The position numbers were made by a program, and so were the translations under genes. Under the pieces are notes generated by a model. The model did no database searches. It was not told the origin of the DNA and saw only the letters and a list, made by a program, of their open reading frames with translations. 64,000 nt of DNA from Phenylobacterium sp. (GTDB lineage: Bacteria > Pseudomonadota > Alphaproteobacteria > Caulobacterales > Caulobacteraceae), in contig JAGOQB010000005.1 of NCBI GenBank assembly GCA_017991675.1, positions 1-64,000 of the forward strand, given 5' to 3'. Positions 50,817-61,125 of the stretch are shown here, in pieces; the stretch's first letter is position 1; each line of letters starts with the position of its first letter.

Positions 50817-51694
50817 CGGGCGCCTCGCAGGGCGTAAGTGGTCAAGCCGGTGGTCTCGAACTGGTTGGTCGCAGGGCCGGACACGCGTTCCGAATGGCCG
50901 ATGTACAGCGTGCCGCCGGGAACGAGCGCGGGCGCGAAGCGGCTCCAGATCCGCTCCTGGGTCGGTTCGTCGAAATAGATCACCACGTTGCGGCAGAAGA
51001 TGACGTCGAACTTGCCCTTCATCGGCCAGTCGCCGATCAGGTTCAGCTCGCGGAAGGCCACCAGCTCGCGCAGCTCGTCGGCGACTTCCCAGCCCGCGCC
51101 GGACTTCTTGAACCACTTGCGGCGCAGGTCGAGCGGCACCGGGGCGACCGCGTCCTCGCGGTACACGCCGGCCTTGCCCTCGGCGATCATGTTCGGGTCG
51201 ATGTCGGTGGCCAGGATCTTGACGTCGAGGTTGGCCGCTTCCGGCAGCGCGCCCAGCACGGTGATGGCCATGGAGTAGGGCTCCTGGCCGTTGGAGCAGG
51301 CGGCCGACCACAGCCGCACCCGTCCGCCGCGACGGGCGGTCTCGGCCAGCTTGGGCATCACCACCTCGCGCAGGTGGTCGAAGTGGTGCGGTTCGCGGAA
51401 ATATCGGGTCACGTTGGTGGTCAGGGCCGCCATCATCGCCTGGCGCTCGTCGACGCCCTGCTGGCCCTCCACGAGGCTGCAGTACTCACGGAACGAGCGC
51501 AGGCCCAGCGTGCGCAGCCGCTTGGCCAGGCGCGAATAGACCAGCGCCGCCTTGCCCTCGGCCAGGGCGATCCCGGCGTGGCTGTGCAGGATGTTGGCGA
51601 TTTTTTTGAAATCGTCTTCGGTGAACAGGAACTCGCCTTCGACCAGTCCGGCCGCGGCGCCGCCCCTGGCGCGCGTGTCGACCGGGCTCGTCAT
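50813..51694 (-). CDS. cheR: Chemoreceptor methyltransferase CheR
   Basis: 293 residues. The N-terminal helical domain is followed by the SAM-binding domain with [14 protein letters not shown] near 128-141, I-L-A-T-D-I-D near 159 and F-C-R-N-V-V-I-Y-F near 232. It methylates receptor glutamates with SAM. Its substrate is likely McpA at the head of the operon, whose C-terminal G-W-E-E-F can tether CheR. It overlaps cheW and cheB by 4 bp each. Confidence 0.96.
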   Translation of the reverse strand: MTSPVDTRARGGAAAGLVEGEFLFTEDDFKKIANILHSHAGIALAEGKAALVYSRLAKRLRTLGLRSFREYCSLVEGQQGVDERQAMMAALTTNVTRYFREPHHFDHLREVVMPKLAETARRGGRVRLWSAACSNGQEPYSMAITVLGALPEAANLDVKILATDIDPNMIAEGKAGVYREDAVAPVPLDLRRKWFKKSGAGWEVADELRELVAFRELNLIGDWPMKGKFDVIFCRNVVIYFDEPTQERIWSRFAPALVPGGTLYIGHSERVSGPATNQFETTGLTTYALRGAR

Positions 51695-52167
51695 GCCGCT
51701 TCCGCCTCGGTCTCGGGCAGGACGCGGTCGAGCGAGATCAGGCTGACCATGCGCCCGTCGATGGCGAACAGGCCCTTCACGAAGGTTTTCACCTGGTCGC
51801 AGGCCACGTCCGGGGTCGGCTGCACCATGTCGTCGCTGACATTGATGATGTCGCTGACCGCCTCGACCAGCAGGCCGAGCGTACGGCCGCCGACGTTGAC
51901 GACCATGATCACGTGGCGGGCGCTGGGCTCGCTGGTGGTCAGGCCCAGGCGCGCGCCCAGGTCGACGATCGGCAGCACCGCGCCGCGCAGGTTGATGACG
52001 CCCTTCATGTAGGACGGGGTGCGGGGCAGGGGCGTGGCCGGGGTCCAGCCGCGGATCTCACGCACCTGCATGATGTCGACGCAGAATTCCTGCTCGGCGA
52101 TGCGGAAGGCGATCAGCTCGCGGCGCGCGCCGGCCGCGGAATGGGTCATCGGGTCGGTCATGCTCAT
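51691..52167 (-). CDS. cheW: CheW coupling protein
   Basis: 158 residues. The CheW fold is clear: [15 protein letters not shown] near 18-32, [11 protein letters not shown] near 38, [13 protein letters not shown] near 57 and V-S-D-I-I-N-V near 104. It links receptors to CheA. ATG 52167 overlaps the cheA stop as ATGA. Confidence 0.95.
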   Translation of the reverse strand: MSMTDPMTHSAAGARRELIAFRIAEQEFCVDIMQVREIRGWTPATPLPRTPSYMKGVINLRGAVLPIVDLGARLGLTTSEPSARHVIMVVNVGGRTLGLLVEAVSDIINVSDDMVQPTPDVACDQVKTFVKGLFAIDGRMVSLISLDRVLPETEAEAA

Positions 52168-54494
52168 CCGGCCATTCGCTTTTCGCTACGCGGCGCCGGC
52201 TTGCGCCGGTGCTGGGTGGTCACAAGGGCGTCGACGTCGAGGATCAGGGCGACGCGGCCGTCGCCCAGGATGGTGGCGGCGGCGATGCCGTCGATCTGCT
52301 GGTAGTTGGCCTCGAGGCTTTTGATCACGACCTGGCGCTGGCCCTGGATGGCGTCGACCAGCAGGGCGGCTTTGCCGCCGCCTTCGCTCTCGACCAGGAT
52401 GGCCACGCCCTGTCCGGCCTCCATCGGGCCGTCACGGAAGCCCAGCGAGACGCCGACGTCGATCAGCGGGACGAAGGTGTCGCGGATGCGGATCACTGCG
52501 TCCTTGCCGCCGACATAGTGCACGTCCTCGGGGCGCGGGGTCAGGCTCTCGACGATGGCCGACAGCGGCGCGACCAGGGTCTGCTCGGCGGCGGTCACCA
52601 CCATGCCGTCCAGCACCGCCAGGGTCAGCGGCAGCGACATCGTGAACTTCGAACCCTTGCCGGGCTCGGACGAGATCGAGATGCGGCCGCCCAGGCCCTG
52701 GATCGAGCGGCGGACCACGTCCATGCCGACGCCGCGGCCGGAAATGTCGGAGATGGTCTCGGCGGTCGAGAAGCCGGGCAGGAAGATCAGGTTGTCGGTC
52801 TCTTCGTCCGACAGCACCGCGTCCTCGGCGATCAGGCCCTTGTCGATGGCGATGCCGCGCACGCGCTGGCGGTTGATGCCGCGGCCGTCGTCCTGGATCT
52901 CGATGACGATGCGGCCGCCGCGGTGCAGGGCGCGCATGTGCACGACGCCCTCGGCCGGCTTGCCGGCTTCGGCCCGGCCCTCGGGCGTCTCCAGCCCGTG
53001 GTCGATGGCGTTGCGCAGCATGTGGGTGATCGGGTCGGTCAGGCGCTCGATGACGGTCTTGTCGACCTCGGTGCCTTCGCCTTCCATGACCAGGCGCACG
53101 CGCTTGCCGACCATGTCGGCGACTTCGCGGACGAGGCGCGGCATGCGCTGGAAGACGCTCTTCACCGGCTGGGCGCGGATAGCCATGACGCTGTCCTGGA
53201 TTTCCCGGGTCAGCAGTTCCAGGTCTTCAAGGCCGAGCACGACGTTGGATGAGCGGGCCAGGCCGCTTTCCAGCACGCGCTGGGACAGCATGGCCTGTTG
53301 GATGACCAGTTCGCCGACGGCGTTGATCAGCCGGTCGACGCGATCCAGATCGACCCGGATCGTGGCCTGGGCCGGAGCGGCCGGAGCGTTTGCGGGCGCG
53401 GCGGCCTTAGCGGCGGCTGGCGCCGGAGCCGGCGCGGCCGCGGGGGGCGGGGGCGGAGCCGGGACGGTGGTTTCGGCCTGGGCGCGGGCGATCAGGGCGG
53501 CGACATCCATGTCGGCGGCCGGATCGGGCTCGGGCGCGGGTTCAGGTTCGGCGGCCGCGGCCGGCGTGTCGCCGGACACGCGGGCGAGCAGGGCGGCGAG
53601 ATCCAGCGGCGCTTCGGCGCTGGCCTTGGCCAGGTCGTCGTCGCTCGGCGGCACGTCGGCCTTGGGGGCCGGCTCGTCGCCGCCCTCGCGGATGATCGAC
53701 AGGGCGCAGTCGTCCTCGACGAACTCGAACACCTCGCGGATCGCGGCCTCGTCAGCCTCGGTCGTCAGGCGGATGGTCCAGCGCAGATAGGCGCTTTCGG
53801 CGGAAATCTGGTCCAGCGGCGGCAGGTCGCTGTCGTCCAGCGTCACCTGCGTCTCGCCGAGGCGGGCCAGTTCGCGCAGCAGCAGCCCGGCCTCGTTGGC
53901 CTTGGCGTACATCTCGGTCTTCGGCGCGAAGTCGATGACCCAGGCGCCGCCCGCGGCGGCGACCGGTTCCGGCTCCAACGCCACCGGCGGCGGGAGGTCG
54001 AAGTCCAGGGACGGGGCGGCGGCGGCGCCTTCGTCGTCGATCGACACCGCCATCGGCACGAAGCCGAAGTCCTCGTCGTCGCCCAGGTCGCCGTCGTCGG
54101 CCAGGCCGTCTTCGCCGATCAGCGCCTTGAGTTCGGAGAGCATGCCCGCCGAGCGGGCTTCGTCGACCATCGTGCCGTCACGGGCGGCCGCGACATGGTC
54201 GGCCAGCACGTCGAACGCGCGCAGCAGGGTTTTGGCGACCTCGTCGGTCAGCTCCATCTTCCCCGAGCGCAGCTCGTCCATCACCGTCTCGAAGACGTGG
54301 GCGAAGCGGATCAGGTCTTCCAGACCGAAGGCGCCGGCCCCGCCCTTGACGGAGTGCACCGCCCGGAACACCGCATTGATGGTCTCGCTGTCGGCGTCGC
54401 CGGCCTCCATGGCCAGCAGACCCTGCTCGGCGTCGGTCAGGAGCTCGTCGCACTCCTGGAAGAAGGTCTGCTTGATGCTCTCGAACGGATCCAA
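52164..54494 (-). CDS. cheA: Chemotaxis histidine kinase CheA
   Basis: 776 residues. The HPt domain has phospho-His47 in [11 protein letters not shown] second regulatory region and a long Pro/Ala/Glu linker (about 310-375) follow. The dimerisation, kinase ([12 protein letters not shown] near 495, G-R-G-V-G-M-D near 600) and C-terminal CheW-like domains come last. It passes phosphate to the CheY and CheB proteins here. It lies 27 bp after cheYI and overlaps cheW. Confidence 0.97.
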   Translation of the reverse strand: MDPFESIKQTFFQECDELLTDAEQGLLAMEAGDADSETINAVFRAVHSVKGGAGAFGLEDLIRFAHVFETVMDELRSGKMELTDEVAKTLLRAFDVLADHVAAARDGTMVDEARSAGMLSELKALIGEDGLADDGDLGDDEDFGFVPMAVSIDDEGAAAAPSLDFDLPPPVALEPEPVAAAGGAWVIDFAPKTEMYAKANEAGLLLRELARLGETQVTLDDSDLPPLDQISAESAYLRWTIRLTTEADEAAIREVFEFVEDDCALSIIREGGDEPAPKADVPPSDDDLAKASAEAPLDLAALLARVSGDTPAAAAEPEPAPEPDPAADMDVAALIARAQAETTVPAPPPPPAAAPAPAPAAAKAAAPANAPAAPAQATIRVDLDRVDRLINAVGELVIQQAMLSQRVLESGLARSSNVVLGLEDLELLTREIQDSVMAIRAQPVKSVFQRMPRLVREVADMVGKRVRLVMEGEGTEVDKTVIERLTDPITHMLRNAIDHGLETPEGRAEAGKPAEGVVHMRALHRGGRIVIEIQDDGRGINRQRVRGIAIDKGLIAEDAVLSDEETDNLIFLPGFSTAETISDISGRGVGMDVVRRSIQGLGGRISISSEPGKGSKFTMSLPLTLAVLDGMVVTAAEQTLVAPLSAIVESLTPRPEDVHYVGGKDAVIRIRDTFVPLIDVGVSLGFRDGPMEAGQGVAILVESEGGGKAALLVDAIQGQRQVVIKSLEANYQQIDGIAAATILGDGRVALILDVDALVTTQHRRKPAPRSEKRMAG

Positions 54495-54521
54495 CGGAGC
54501 GCTCCAGTTGGGTGGGAAGAT

Positions 54522-54887
54522 TTAGGCGGCGACCCGACGGACGGCTTCGACGAGCTTCACGGGATTGAACGGCTTCACGATCCAGCCGGTGGCGCCGGCC
54601 GCGCGGGCCCGCTCCTTCTTGGCTGCGTCGCTTTCGGTGGTCAGCACCAGGATCGGCGTGGCGCGGTGATCGGGATTGGCGCGCACGCCCTCGATCACGC
54701 CGAAGCCGTCGAGGCGGGGCATGTTGATGTCGGTGATGACGACGTCGGCGCCGTTGGCCTGCAGGACCTCCAGGCCCTCCACGCCGTCCACAGCCTGGAT
54801 CACGGTGTATCCGGCCTGAACCAGGGCGTGGTTCAGCATTTCCCGCATGGTGCGGCTATCGTCGATCGTCAGGACGGTCTTGCTCAC
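54522..54887 (-). CDS. cheYI: CheYI-type single-domain response regulator
   Basis: 121 residues. Receiver domain with I-D-D-S at 8-11, phospho-acceptor Asp53 (V-V-I-T-D-I-N-M-P), Thr in L-T-T-E-S near 84 and Lys in I-V-K-P-F-N near 104, all intact. It should take phosphate from CheA. It lies between cheX and cheA. Confidence 0.94.
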   Translation of the reverse strand: MSKTVLTIDDSRTMREMLNHALVQAGYTVIQAVDGVEGLEVLQANGADVVITDINMPRLDGFGVIEGVRANPDHRATPILVLTTESDAAKKERARAAGATGWIVKPFNPVKLVEAVRRVAA

Positions 54888-54897
54888 GAGAATCCCC

Positions 54898-55179
54898 CTA
54901 GGACTCGAATTGCAGCTCGGGCGCGCCGAACGCAGCCAGTTGCTCTGAGAAGCCCGAAGACGGTTGCTCCACGGTTAAGCTAAGCCCGTCCTCAGACCAG
55001 ATTTTGCGCGCGGACATCAAAACCTGCAGGCAGAGCCCGCCCAGGCGGGTGACCTGCGAGGCGTCCAGGCTCAGGGGACGGCCGCGCAGGGCCATCAGTT
55101 CCGCCCGCAGGGGCTCGGCCGCCTGCAGGTCCAGGATCGGCTGCAGGCTGACCACGGCGGGCGCCGTCGACTGCGTCAT
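54898..55179 (-). CDS. cheX: STAS-domain protein CheX-like
   Basis: 93 residues. It is a single STAS-type domain (L-D-L-Q-A-A-E-P-L-R-A-E-L, then L-S-L-D-A-S-Q-V-T-R-L-G-G-L-C-L-Q-V-L). Its place between mcpA and cheYI matches cheX of C. crescentus, although it is unrelated to the CheX phosphatase family. ATG 55179 has GGGGGAG upstream; GTG 55185 is less likely. Its role is unclear. Confidence 0.75.
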   Translation of the reverse strand: MTQSTAPAVVSLQPILDLQAAEPLRAELMALRGRPLSLDASQVTRLGGLCLQVLMSARKIWSEDGLSLTVEQPSSGFSEQLAAFGAPELQFES

Positions 55180-55215
55180 CTTCACTCCCCCGGAGGGGCC
55201 GCGTTGTGCGGCGCC

Positions 55216-57126
55216 CTAGAATTCTTCCCAACCGTCGGCCTCGGGCTCCGGCTTGCGGAGCGCCGAGCCGTCGCGGCTCGTCCGTCGCATCTGCGGGCTG
55301 GCGCCGGCCGGACGGCGTCCGACCGGAGCGGCCTGCACCTGGCCGATGTTGAACCGCGCGACGGACCCGGAGAGGGTCTCGGCCTCGCCCGCCAGGGCGT
55401 GGCTCGCCGCCGTCGATTCCTCGACCATGGCCGCATTCTGCTGCGTGACCTGATCCATTTGGTTAACGGCGGAGTTGACCTGTTGCAGGCCGACGGCCTG
55501 CTCCTGGGCGCTCGCCGCGATCTCGGAAACCAGGCTGTCGATCTCGGCGACGCGGCTGACGATCCGCTGCAGAGCCTCGCCGGTCTCGCCGACCAGATGC
55601 ACGCCCTGGCCGACCTGTTGGCTGGAGGCGCTGATCAAGGTCTTGATTTCCTTGGCCGCTTCGGCCGAGCGCTGGGCCAGGGCCCGCACTTCGGAGGCGA
55701 CGACGGCGAAGCCGCGGCCCGCTTCTCCAGCCCGGGCGGCTTCGACCCCGGCGTTCAGCGCCAACAGGTTGGTCTGGAAGGCGATCTCGTCGATCACCCC
55801 GATGATCTGGCTGATTTGTTGCGCCGATTGTTCGATTTCGCTCATCGCCGCGACGGCTTGCCGCACGACTTCGCCGCTCTTCTGGGCGTCGCCGCGCGCG
55901 CCCAGCACCACGTCGCTGCAGGTCCGGGCGCCGCTGGCGGTCTTGTTGACCGTGGCGGTGATCTCGTCGAGCGCCGCGGCGGTCTCTTCCAGGCTGGCGG
56001 CCTGCTGCTCGGTGCGGCGCGACAAGTCGTCGGCGGCGATGCTGATCTCGCCGGCGCCGCTCTTGATGCCCTGCACGTTGGCGATGACCACGCTCATGGC
56101 GTCCTGCAGCTGGCCCATCGCGGCGTTGAAGTCGGTCTTCAGCTGCGCTGCGTCCGGGGCGAACGGGGCGGTGATGCGATGGGTCAGGTCGCCGTGGGCC
56201 AGCTTGTCCATGGCCTCGGCCAGCGAGCCGATGGCGATGGCGTCTTCCTCGGCCTTGCGGGCCTTTTCCTCTTCGCGGGCGCGGCGCTCGGCTTCGGCGG
56301 CCGCACGCTGCTCAGCGGTCTGGCCTTCCAGACGCAGCTTCTCGATGCCGGCCTCCTTGAAGACGGCGACGGCCTGAGCCATCTCGCCGACCTCGTCCTT
56401 GCGGTCCATGGCCGGGACGATGGCGGTGAAGTCGCCCTGGGCCAGGCGGCGCATGGCGGCGGTCATCGCAGTCACTGGCCCGCCGATCATCCGGCTCAGC
56501 AGCCAGCCGAGGCCGACGGCGATCAGCACCGCCAGGGTCAGGCCGATGGCGAGGCTGGCGGTCGCCGTGCGCGAGGCGTTGATCTGCTCGGTCTGCAGAC
56601 GCGCCATTTCCTCGTTCATCGCCGTCTGGACCGCCTCCATGGCGTCTTCCGCCGGCGAGATCACCGAGTCGGCGGCGCCGTCGGGGCCGACCATGGCGAT
56701 GGCCTGGGGCAGGGTGGCCGGGTCGGAGGCGAGTTGCACGCCGGCCTCGAAGACCTCGACGTACCAGCGGTCGGCGAACGCCGCGGCGGTGTCGATCTTG
56801 GCGGCCAGTTCGGGGGTGTCGGTCAGGCCGGCGCGGGCGGCTTCCAGGCGCTTCTTGAAGTTGGCCCGGTGCTTGTTGACGCGCTCCACATAGTAGTCGT
56901 TGTTCGACAGCAGGTAACCGCGGTAGCTGTTCTCCTGGCGGGTCATGAAGAACTTGGCTTCGTCGAGGGCCGAGAGGACCTCGCGGCTTTCCTTGATCTG
57001 CACGCGCGCGGCGTCGAGCGTGCGCAGGTTGATCATCATGGCGCCGCCCATGCCGGCCATGGTCAACACCACCGCAGCAAAGCCCAGGGCCAGCTTGCGG
57101 GAGATCTTAAGGTTGTCGAGAAACAC
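55216..57126 (-). CDS. mcpA: Methyl-accepting chemotaxis protein (McpA-type)
   Basis: 636 residues. The first membrane helix is near 12-32 and the second near 193-212 ([15 protein letters not shown]). Between them is a periplasmic helical sensor. A HAMP domain follows, and a cytoplasmic coiled coil with the hairpin tip [16 protein letters not shown] near 464. It ends D-G-W-E-E-F, a likely CheR/CheB docking tail. GTG 57126 with GGGGA upstream is taken; a frame start at 57213 would add an unlikely tail. It heads the che operon. Confidence 0.93.
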   Translation of the reverse strand: MFLDNLKISRKLALGFAAVVLTMAGMGGAMMINLRTLDAARVQIKESREVLSALDEAKFFMTRQENSYRGYLLSNNDYYVERVNKHRANFKKRLEAARAGLTDTPELAAKIDTAAAFADRWYVEVFEAGVQLASDPATLPQAIAMVGPDGAADSVISPAEDAMEAVQTAMNEEMARLQTEQINASRTATASLAIGLTLAVLIAVGLGWLLSRMIGGPVTAMTAAMRRLAQGDFTAIVPAMDRKDEVGEMAQAVAVFKEAGIEKLRLEGQTAEQRAAAEAERRAREEEKARKAEEDAIAIGSLAEAMDKLAHGDLTHRITAPFAPDAAQLKTDFNAAMGQLQDAMSVVIANVQGIKSGAGEISIAADDLSRRTEQQAASLEETAAALDEITATVNKTASGARTCSDVVLGARGDAQKSGEVVRQAVAAMSEIEQSAQQISQIIGVIDEIAFQTNLLALNAGVEAARAGEAGRGFAVVASEVRALAQRSAEAAKEIKTLISASSQQVGQGVHLVGETGEALQRIVSRVAEIDSLVSEIAASAQEQAVGLQQVNSAVNQMDQVTQQNAAMVEESTAASHALAGEAETLSGSVARFNIGQVQAAPVGRRPAGASPQMRRTSRDGSALRKPEPEADGWEEF

Positions 57127-57690
57127 GAGGTCGTCCCCAGGGTTCAGACCGCAGCGCGGCCAGCGCGGTGCGAGGCGAGCGCGCCCAAGGCATTTCTTCC
57201 GTACCTGAACCAAGAATATGCGGAAGCGATCTTGCTGCCTCTACACTGGGAGAACATTGTTCTCAGCTATACGGAAGGGAGTCGCCTGCGGACGCGCACT
57301 ATTCTCCTACGAATACTATGGCTCAGTCAGAGGTGATGGATTTCGCCCCCTTCGTCGCCCATCCCATCGCTAGGTCCTCCTGGCTGAAGAAATAGTTACT
57401 GCAACCGGGGCGTTGAACGCGTTTTTCCTGCGTTTGCCGTGGTTTGCGCGAACGGGTGCGACAAGCCGCCACAGGATGCCTGGGCCCTGCGACGCTCGCC
57501 AAACCCCGGCGTGCGGCAATGGTGACGCTGCAGTCTCGGGTAATATAACGATGTGATTTCGGATTGGACTGAAGTTCAGTTTCAGACTTGCTCCGGAGCG
57601 TCCGCCAAGGCCCAGGTTCCGTCGGGTCATACTTGCGGGGCGCGGGCGGCGGTGCTCGCCTAGGGGCGACGACGCCCTGGGAGGACGCCG
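57127..57690. other. Long divergent regulatory region between mcpA and an acyl-CoA dehydrogenase
   Basis: About 560 bp with no convincing gene. It must hold the promoters of the che operon (minus) and the acyl-CoA dehydrogenase operon (plus). A perfect 15-bp odd palindrome GAGAACATTGTTCTC lies at 57250-57264, about 125 bp upstream of mcpA. It is AT-richer than neighbouring DNA near 57215-57320 and 57535-57580. Confidence 0.6.
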
Positions 57691-58878
57691 ATGGACCTCA
57701 GATTCACCCCCGAAATGGAAGGTTTCCGCGAGGAGGTTCGCAGCTTCCTGACGATACATCGCGACCGCTATGCCGGCGACGTCGCCCGGCCGCGCGAGGC
57801 GGCGCTGGAATGGCAGCGGCTGCTGATCGAGCACGGCTATGCGGCCCGCACCATTCCCAAGGCCTATGGCGGCTATGGCGCGGCGCCGGATGTCCTGAAG
57901 TCGCGGATCATCGCCGAGGAGTTCACCCGCGCCGGGGCGCCGCGCGGCTTCGCCAACCAAGGCATCTCGATGCTGGTCCCGACCCTGCTGGAGGTAGGCT
58001 CGGAGGAGCAGAAGACCCGCTGGATCGGCCCGACCCTGCGCGGCGAGGTGGTCTGGTGCCAGGGCTATTCGGAGCCGGGCGCGGGGTCGGACCTGGCCTC
58101 GCTGCAGACCAAGGCGGTGGAGGACGGCGACGACTTCGTGATCTCGGGCTCGAAGATCTGGACCAGCACCGCGGCCCAGGCCGACATGATCTTCTGCCTG
58201 GTGCGGACCGAGCCGGACGCGCCCAAGCATGACGGCATCTCGTACCTGCTGTTTCCGATGACCACGCCGGGCATCGAGGTGCGGCCGCTGAAGACCATGA
58301 CCGGCTCGGCCGAGTTCAACGAGGTGTTCTTCACCGACGTGCGCGTGCCCAAGAGCGCGGTGGTCGGCGGGCGCGGCCGGGGCTGGTTCGTCGCGAACGC
58401 CACGCTGAAGCACGAGCGCGGCATGCTGGGCGATCCCAACGCCACCGAGGCGCGGCTGCACGCCCTGATCGAGCTGATGAAGACCGAGAGCGTCGACGGC
58501 CGCCGGCTGATCGACGACCCGGTGTTCTGCGACCGGGTCATGCAGCTGCAGGCCCGGGTGCTGACCATGAAGTTCAACGGCCTGCGCAACGTCACCGCCT
58601 CGATGAACGGCGAGGCCAGCGGCATGGCCGGGCTGGTGGTCAAGCTGCAGGGCTGCGAACTGAACCACCAGATCGCCGCCCTGGCCATCGACGCCCTGGG
58701 CGAACTGGGCGTGCTCTACGAGGACGGGCCGAACCTGCGGGCCAGGGGCTCCTGGCAGTGGAACTACATGTTCGACCTGGGCCTGATCATCGGCGGCGGC
58801 ACCGCCCAGATCCAGAAGAACATCATCGCCGAACGCGGCCTCGGCATGCCGCGCGAACCCAAGCTCGCGAGCGCCTGA
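57691..58878 (+). CDS. Acyl-CoA dehydrogenase, subunit 1
   Basis: 395 residues, normal ACAD length. The N-terminal M-D-L-R-F-T-P-E-M-E-G-F-R-E-E-V-R and the FAD/substrate motif W-C-Q-G-Y-S-E-P-G-A-G-S-D-L-A-S near 123 are present. The C-terminal G-G-G-T-A-Q-I-Q-K-N-I-I-A-E-R-G-L-G is standard. It introduces a 2,3-double bond in an acyl-CoA. GGGAGGA precedes the ATG. It sits one base before the second dehydrogenase gene, which suggests a heteromeric enzyme like the actinobacterial steroid-side-chain FadE pairs (analogy). Confidence 0.93.
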   Translation: MDLRFTPEMEGFREEVRSFLTIHRDRYAGDVARPREAALEWQRLLIEHGYAARTIPKAYGGYGAAPDVLKSRIIAEEFTRAGAPRGFANQGISMLVPTLLEVGSEEQKTRWIGPTLRGEVVWCQGYSEPGAGSDLASLQTKAVEDGDDFVISGSKIWTSTAAQADMIFCLVRTEPDAPKHDGISYLLFPMTTPGIEVRPLKTMTGSAEFNEVFFTDVRVPKSAVVGGRGRGWFVANATLKHERGMLGDPNATEARLHALIELMKTESVDGRRLIDDPVFCDRVMQLQARVLTMKFNGLRNVTASMNGEASGMAGLVVKLQGCELNHQIAALAIDALGELGVLYEDGPNLRARGSWQWNYMFDLGLIIGGGTAQIQKNIIAERGLGMPREPKLASA

Positions 58879-58879
58879 C

Positions 58880-59956
58880 ATGGATTTCTCGATTACCGCC
58901 GACCAGAGGCTGATGCAGGAAAGCCTCGCCCGAACGCTCGAGGCGGTCGCCTCGCTCGACCGGGTTCGCGCGTTCGCCGCCGACCGCGAGCCGATCGCCC
59001 GCGACGTCTGGGCGGCCCTGGCCGATTTCGGCCTGCCCGGCGTCGTCGTGCCAGTGGAGTACGGCGGACTGGGGCTCGGCCTGCTGGACGCCGCCCTGGC
59101 GGCCGAGGTCCTGGGCCGGGCCGTCGCGCCGACCCCGTTCCTCGGCTCGGTCGCCGCGTCCGTGGCCCTGGTCCGCGGCGGCGGCAGCGAACAGCAGGCG
59201 CGCTGGCTGCCGAAGATCGCCTCGGGCGAGGTGGTCGTCGGGCTGGCGATCTCCGAAGCCGTCGCCGGCGCGCGTGACGGCATGGGCGTGACCGCGTCCG
59301 GCGGCAAGCTGAGCGGCGGGGCGCTGTTCGTCACCGACGCCCTGGCCGCCGACCTGTTCCTGGTCGCCGACACGGCTGGCGGCCTGCACCTGGTCGCGGG
59401 CGATGCAGCCGGGCTCTCCCGCTCGGACGTGACCAGCATCGACCTGACGCGGCGCCTGGGCGAACTCGCCTTCGACGGCGTCGCCGCCGAGCCGTTGGCC
59501 GCCCATGCGCTCGACGCGGTGCGTGACGCCGCCTGGACGCTGCTGGCCGCCGACACCCTGGGCGCGGCCGAGGTGATGATCGAAAAGGCCGTCGCCTACG
59601 CCAAGGAACGCCGCCAGTTCGGCCGGGTGATCGGCTCGTTCCAGGCGGTGAAACACCTGTGCGCCGAGATGGCGGCCGAGCTGGAGCCGAGTCGCTCCCT
59701 GGTCTGGTACGCCGCCTACGCCTTCGACGACGCCCCGGCCGAGGCGGGCCTCACCGCCGCCCACGCCAAGGCGCACACCTCCGAAATCGGCCGCTTCATC
59801 GCCCGCACCGCCACCGAGGTGCACGGGGGCATGGGGATCACAGACCTCTTGGGCCTGCACTATTGGTTCAAGCGCATCGGCCTGAACCGCCAGCTGCTCG
59901 GGGGACCGGAACGGGTGCGCAGAATTGCGGCGCGGATGCAGGGTCTGGCGGCCTGA
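58880..59956 (+). CDS. Acyl-CoA dehydrogenase, subunit 2
   Basis: 358 residues, a little short for the family. It has D-F-S-I-T-A-D-Q-R-L-M-Q-E-S at the start, G-L-P-G-V-V-V-P-V-E-Y-G-G-L-G-L-G near 51 and A-K-E-R-R-Q-F-G-R-V-I-G-S-F-Q-A-V-K-H near 238, with E-V-H-G-G-M-G-I-T near 313. The substrate-binding loop corresponding to Y-S-E-P-G-A-G-S-D is replaced (A-I-S-E-A-V-A-G-A-R-D-G), typical of the non-catalytic or partner subunit in heteromeric pairs. It begins one base after the first gene's stop. Confidence 0.9.
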   Translation: MDFSITADQRLMQESLARTLEAVASLDRVRAFAADREPIARDVWAALADFGLPGVVVPVEYGGLGLGLLDAALAAEVLGRAVAPTPFLGSVAASVALVRGGGSEQQARWLPKIASGEVVVGLAISEAVAGARDGMGVTASGGKLSGGALFVTDALAADLFLVADTAGGLHLVAGDAAGLSRSDVTSIDLTRRLGELAFDGVAAEPLAAHALDAVRDAAWTLLAADTLGAAEVMIEKAVAYAKERRQFGRVIGSFQAVKHLCAEMAAELEPSRSLVWYAAYAFDDAPAEAGLTAAHAKAHTSEIGRFIARTATEVHGGMGITDLLGLHYWFKRIGLNRQLLGGPERVRRIAARMQGLAA

Positions 59957-60004
59957 GGCCCGCGGGCGCTTGCGTCCGTTCGCCCAGCGCGTAGCGTCGG
60001 GCGC

Positions 60005-60823
60005 ATGGCCCGGATCCTTCTGCAGACGACGATCGCGACGACGCCGGACGACTGGCATGTCGGCCGCTTCTCGCTGCTGGCCGCGCATCTGCGCAGTCTG
60101 GGCCACCAGGTCGTCGCCCACGACCGCGAGCCGGGCGAGGATCCGGTGCTGTCGTCGATCGACGCCGGCGACTTCGAGCAGCTCTGGCTGTTTGCGGTCG
60201 ATGTCGGCGAGGGCCTGACCGCCAGCGAGAGCGCCGCGATCGCCCGCTTCCACGCCGCCGGCGGCGGGGTGCTCGTCACCCGCGATCACCAGGATCTGGG
60301 CTGCAGCGTGCGCCGTCTCGGCGCGCTGGGCCAGGCGCACCACTTCCACACGGTCAATCCCGAGCCCGATCCCGCGCGCTGCTGCCGCGACGATCAGGCG
60401 ACGGCCTATATCGACTGGCCCAACTATCACTCCGGCGCCAACGGCGACTTCCAGACGATCCGCGCCGAGCTGGCCGGCCATCCGTTGCTGGACGACGGGC
60501 AGGGCGGGACGCTCGCCTTCCTGCCGGCCCACCCGCACGAGGGCGCGATCAGCGCCCCGGCGCCCGCCGCGCGCGTCGTCGCCACCGGGACCAGCCAGGT
60601 CTCCGGCGCCCGCTTCAACCTGATCGTGGCGTTCGAGGGGGACGGCGGCCGCGCCGTCGCCCAGTCCACCTTCCACCACTTCGCCGACTACAATCTCGAC
60701 CCGCGGCTCGGCTGCCCCAGCTTCGTCAGCGAGCCGCCGGCCGACCGCATCCTGACCGACCCGCGCGGCCGTCGCGCCGCCGAGCGCTATTTCCAGAACC
60801 TGGCGGAGTGGCTGAGCCCATGA
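60005..60823 (+). CDS. Unrecognised protein with amidotransferase-like fold
   Basis: 272 residues. Its pattern of I-L-L-Q-T-T-I-A-T-T-P-D-D-W near the start, L-W-L-F-A-V-D-V-G-E-G near 62 and G-G-G-V-L-V-T-R-D-H-Q-D-L-G near 87 suggests a flavodoxin/class-I-amidotransferase-like alpha/beta fold. A conserved-looking W-P-N-Y-H-S-G-A-N-G-D-F and H-P-H-E-G with many His residues follow, which could bind metal. There is no clear catalytic Cys triad. It overlaps the zinc-finger gene as ATGA. I cannot name the family. Confidence 0.7.
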   Translation: MARILLQTTIATTPDDWHVGRFSLLAAHLRSLGHQVVAHDREPGEDPVLSSIDAGDFEQLWLFAVDVGEGLTASESAAIARFHAAGGGVLVTRDHQDLGCSVRRLGALGQAHHFHTVNPEPDPARCCRDDQATAYIDWPNYHSGANGDFQTIRAELAGHPLLDDGQGGTLAFLPAHPHEGAISAPAPAARVVATGTSQVSGARFNLIVAFEGDGGRAVAQSTFHHFADYNLDPRLGCPSFVSEPPADRILTDPRGRRAAERYFQNLAEWLSP

Positions 60824-61116
60824 CCTGCACTCACGGCGCGCACCTGAAGGTCGTCACGCCTTCGGCGGACGGATGCGAGGAGTGTCTGAAGATCGGCTCG
60901 GGCTGGGTGCACCTGCGCCTGTGCCGCGAATGCGGCCATGTCGGCTGCTGCGACGACTCGCTGAACACCCACGCCACCAAGCACTTCAAGGCCACCGGCC
61001 ATCCGATCATGGAGACCTATGACCCGCCGGACGGCTGGGGCTGGTGCTATGTCGACGAGGTGATGCTGGACCTGGAAGGCATGACCACGCCCCATCCGGC
61101 GGGGTGGCGCTACTAA
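60820..61116 (+). CDS. UBP-type zinc finger protein
   Basis: 98 residues. It has the ZnF-UBP pattern: C-T-H near the start, C-E-E-C near 20, L-C-R-E-C-G-H-V-G-C-C near 35-45, and N-T-H-A-T-K-H-F-K-A-T-G-H-P near 50. In eukaryotes this domain binds the C-terminus of ubiquitin, but bacterial stand-alone copies have no known ubiquitin. It starts inside the previous stop codon, so the two proteins probably work together. Confidence 0.87.
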   Translation: MTCTHGAHLKVVTPSADGCEECLKIGSGWVHLRLCRECGHVGCCDDSLNTHATKHFKATGHPIMETYDPPDGWGWCYVDEVMLDLEGMTTPHPAGWRY

Positions 61117-61125
61117 CGGCTCGAC

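Noticed and set aside
57250-57264. SOS/LexA box in front of mcpA
   Set aside because: Alphaproteobacterial LexA sites are direct repeats (GTTC-N7-GTTC); this is an inverted palindrome.
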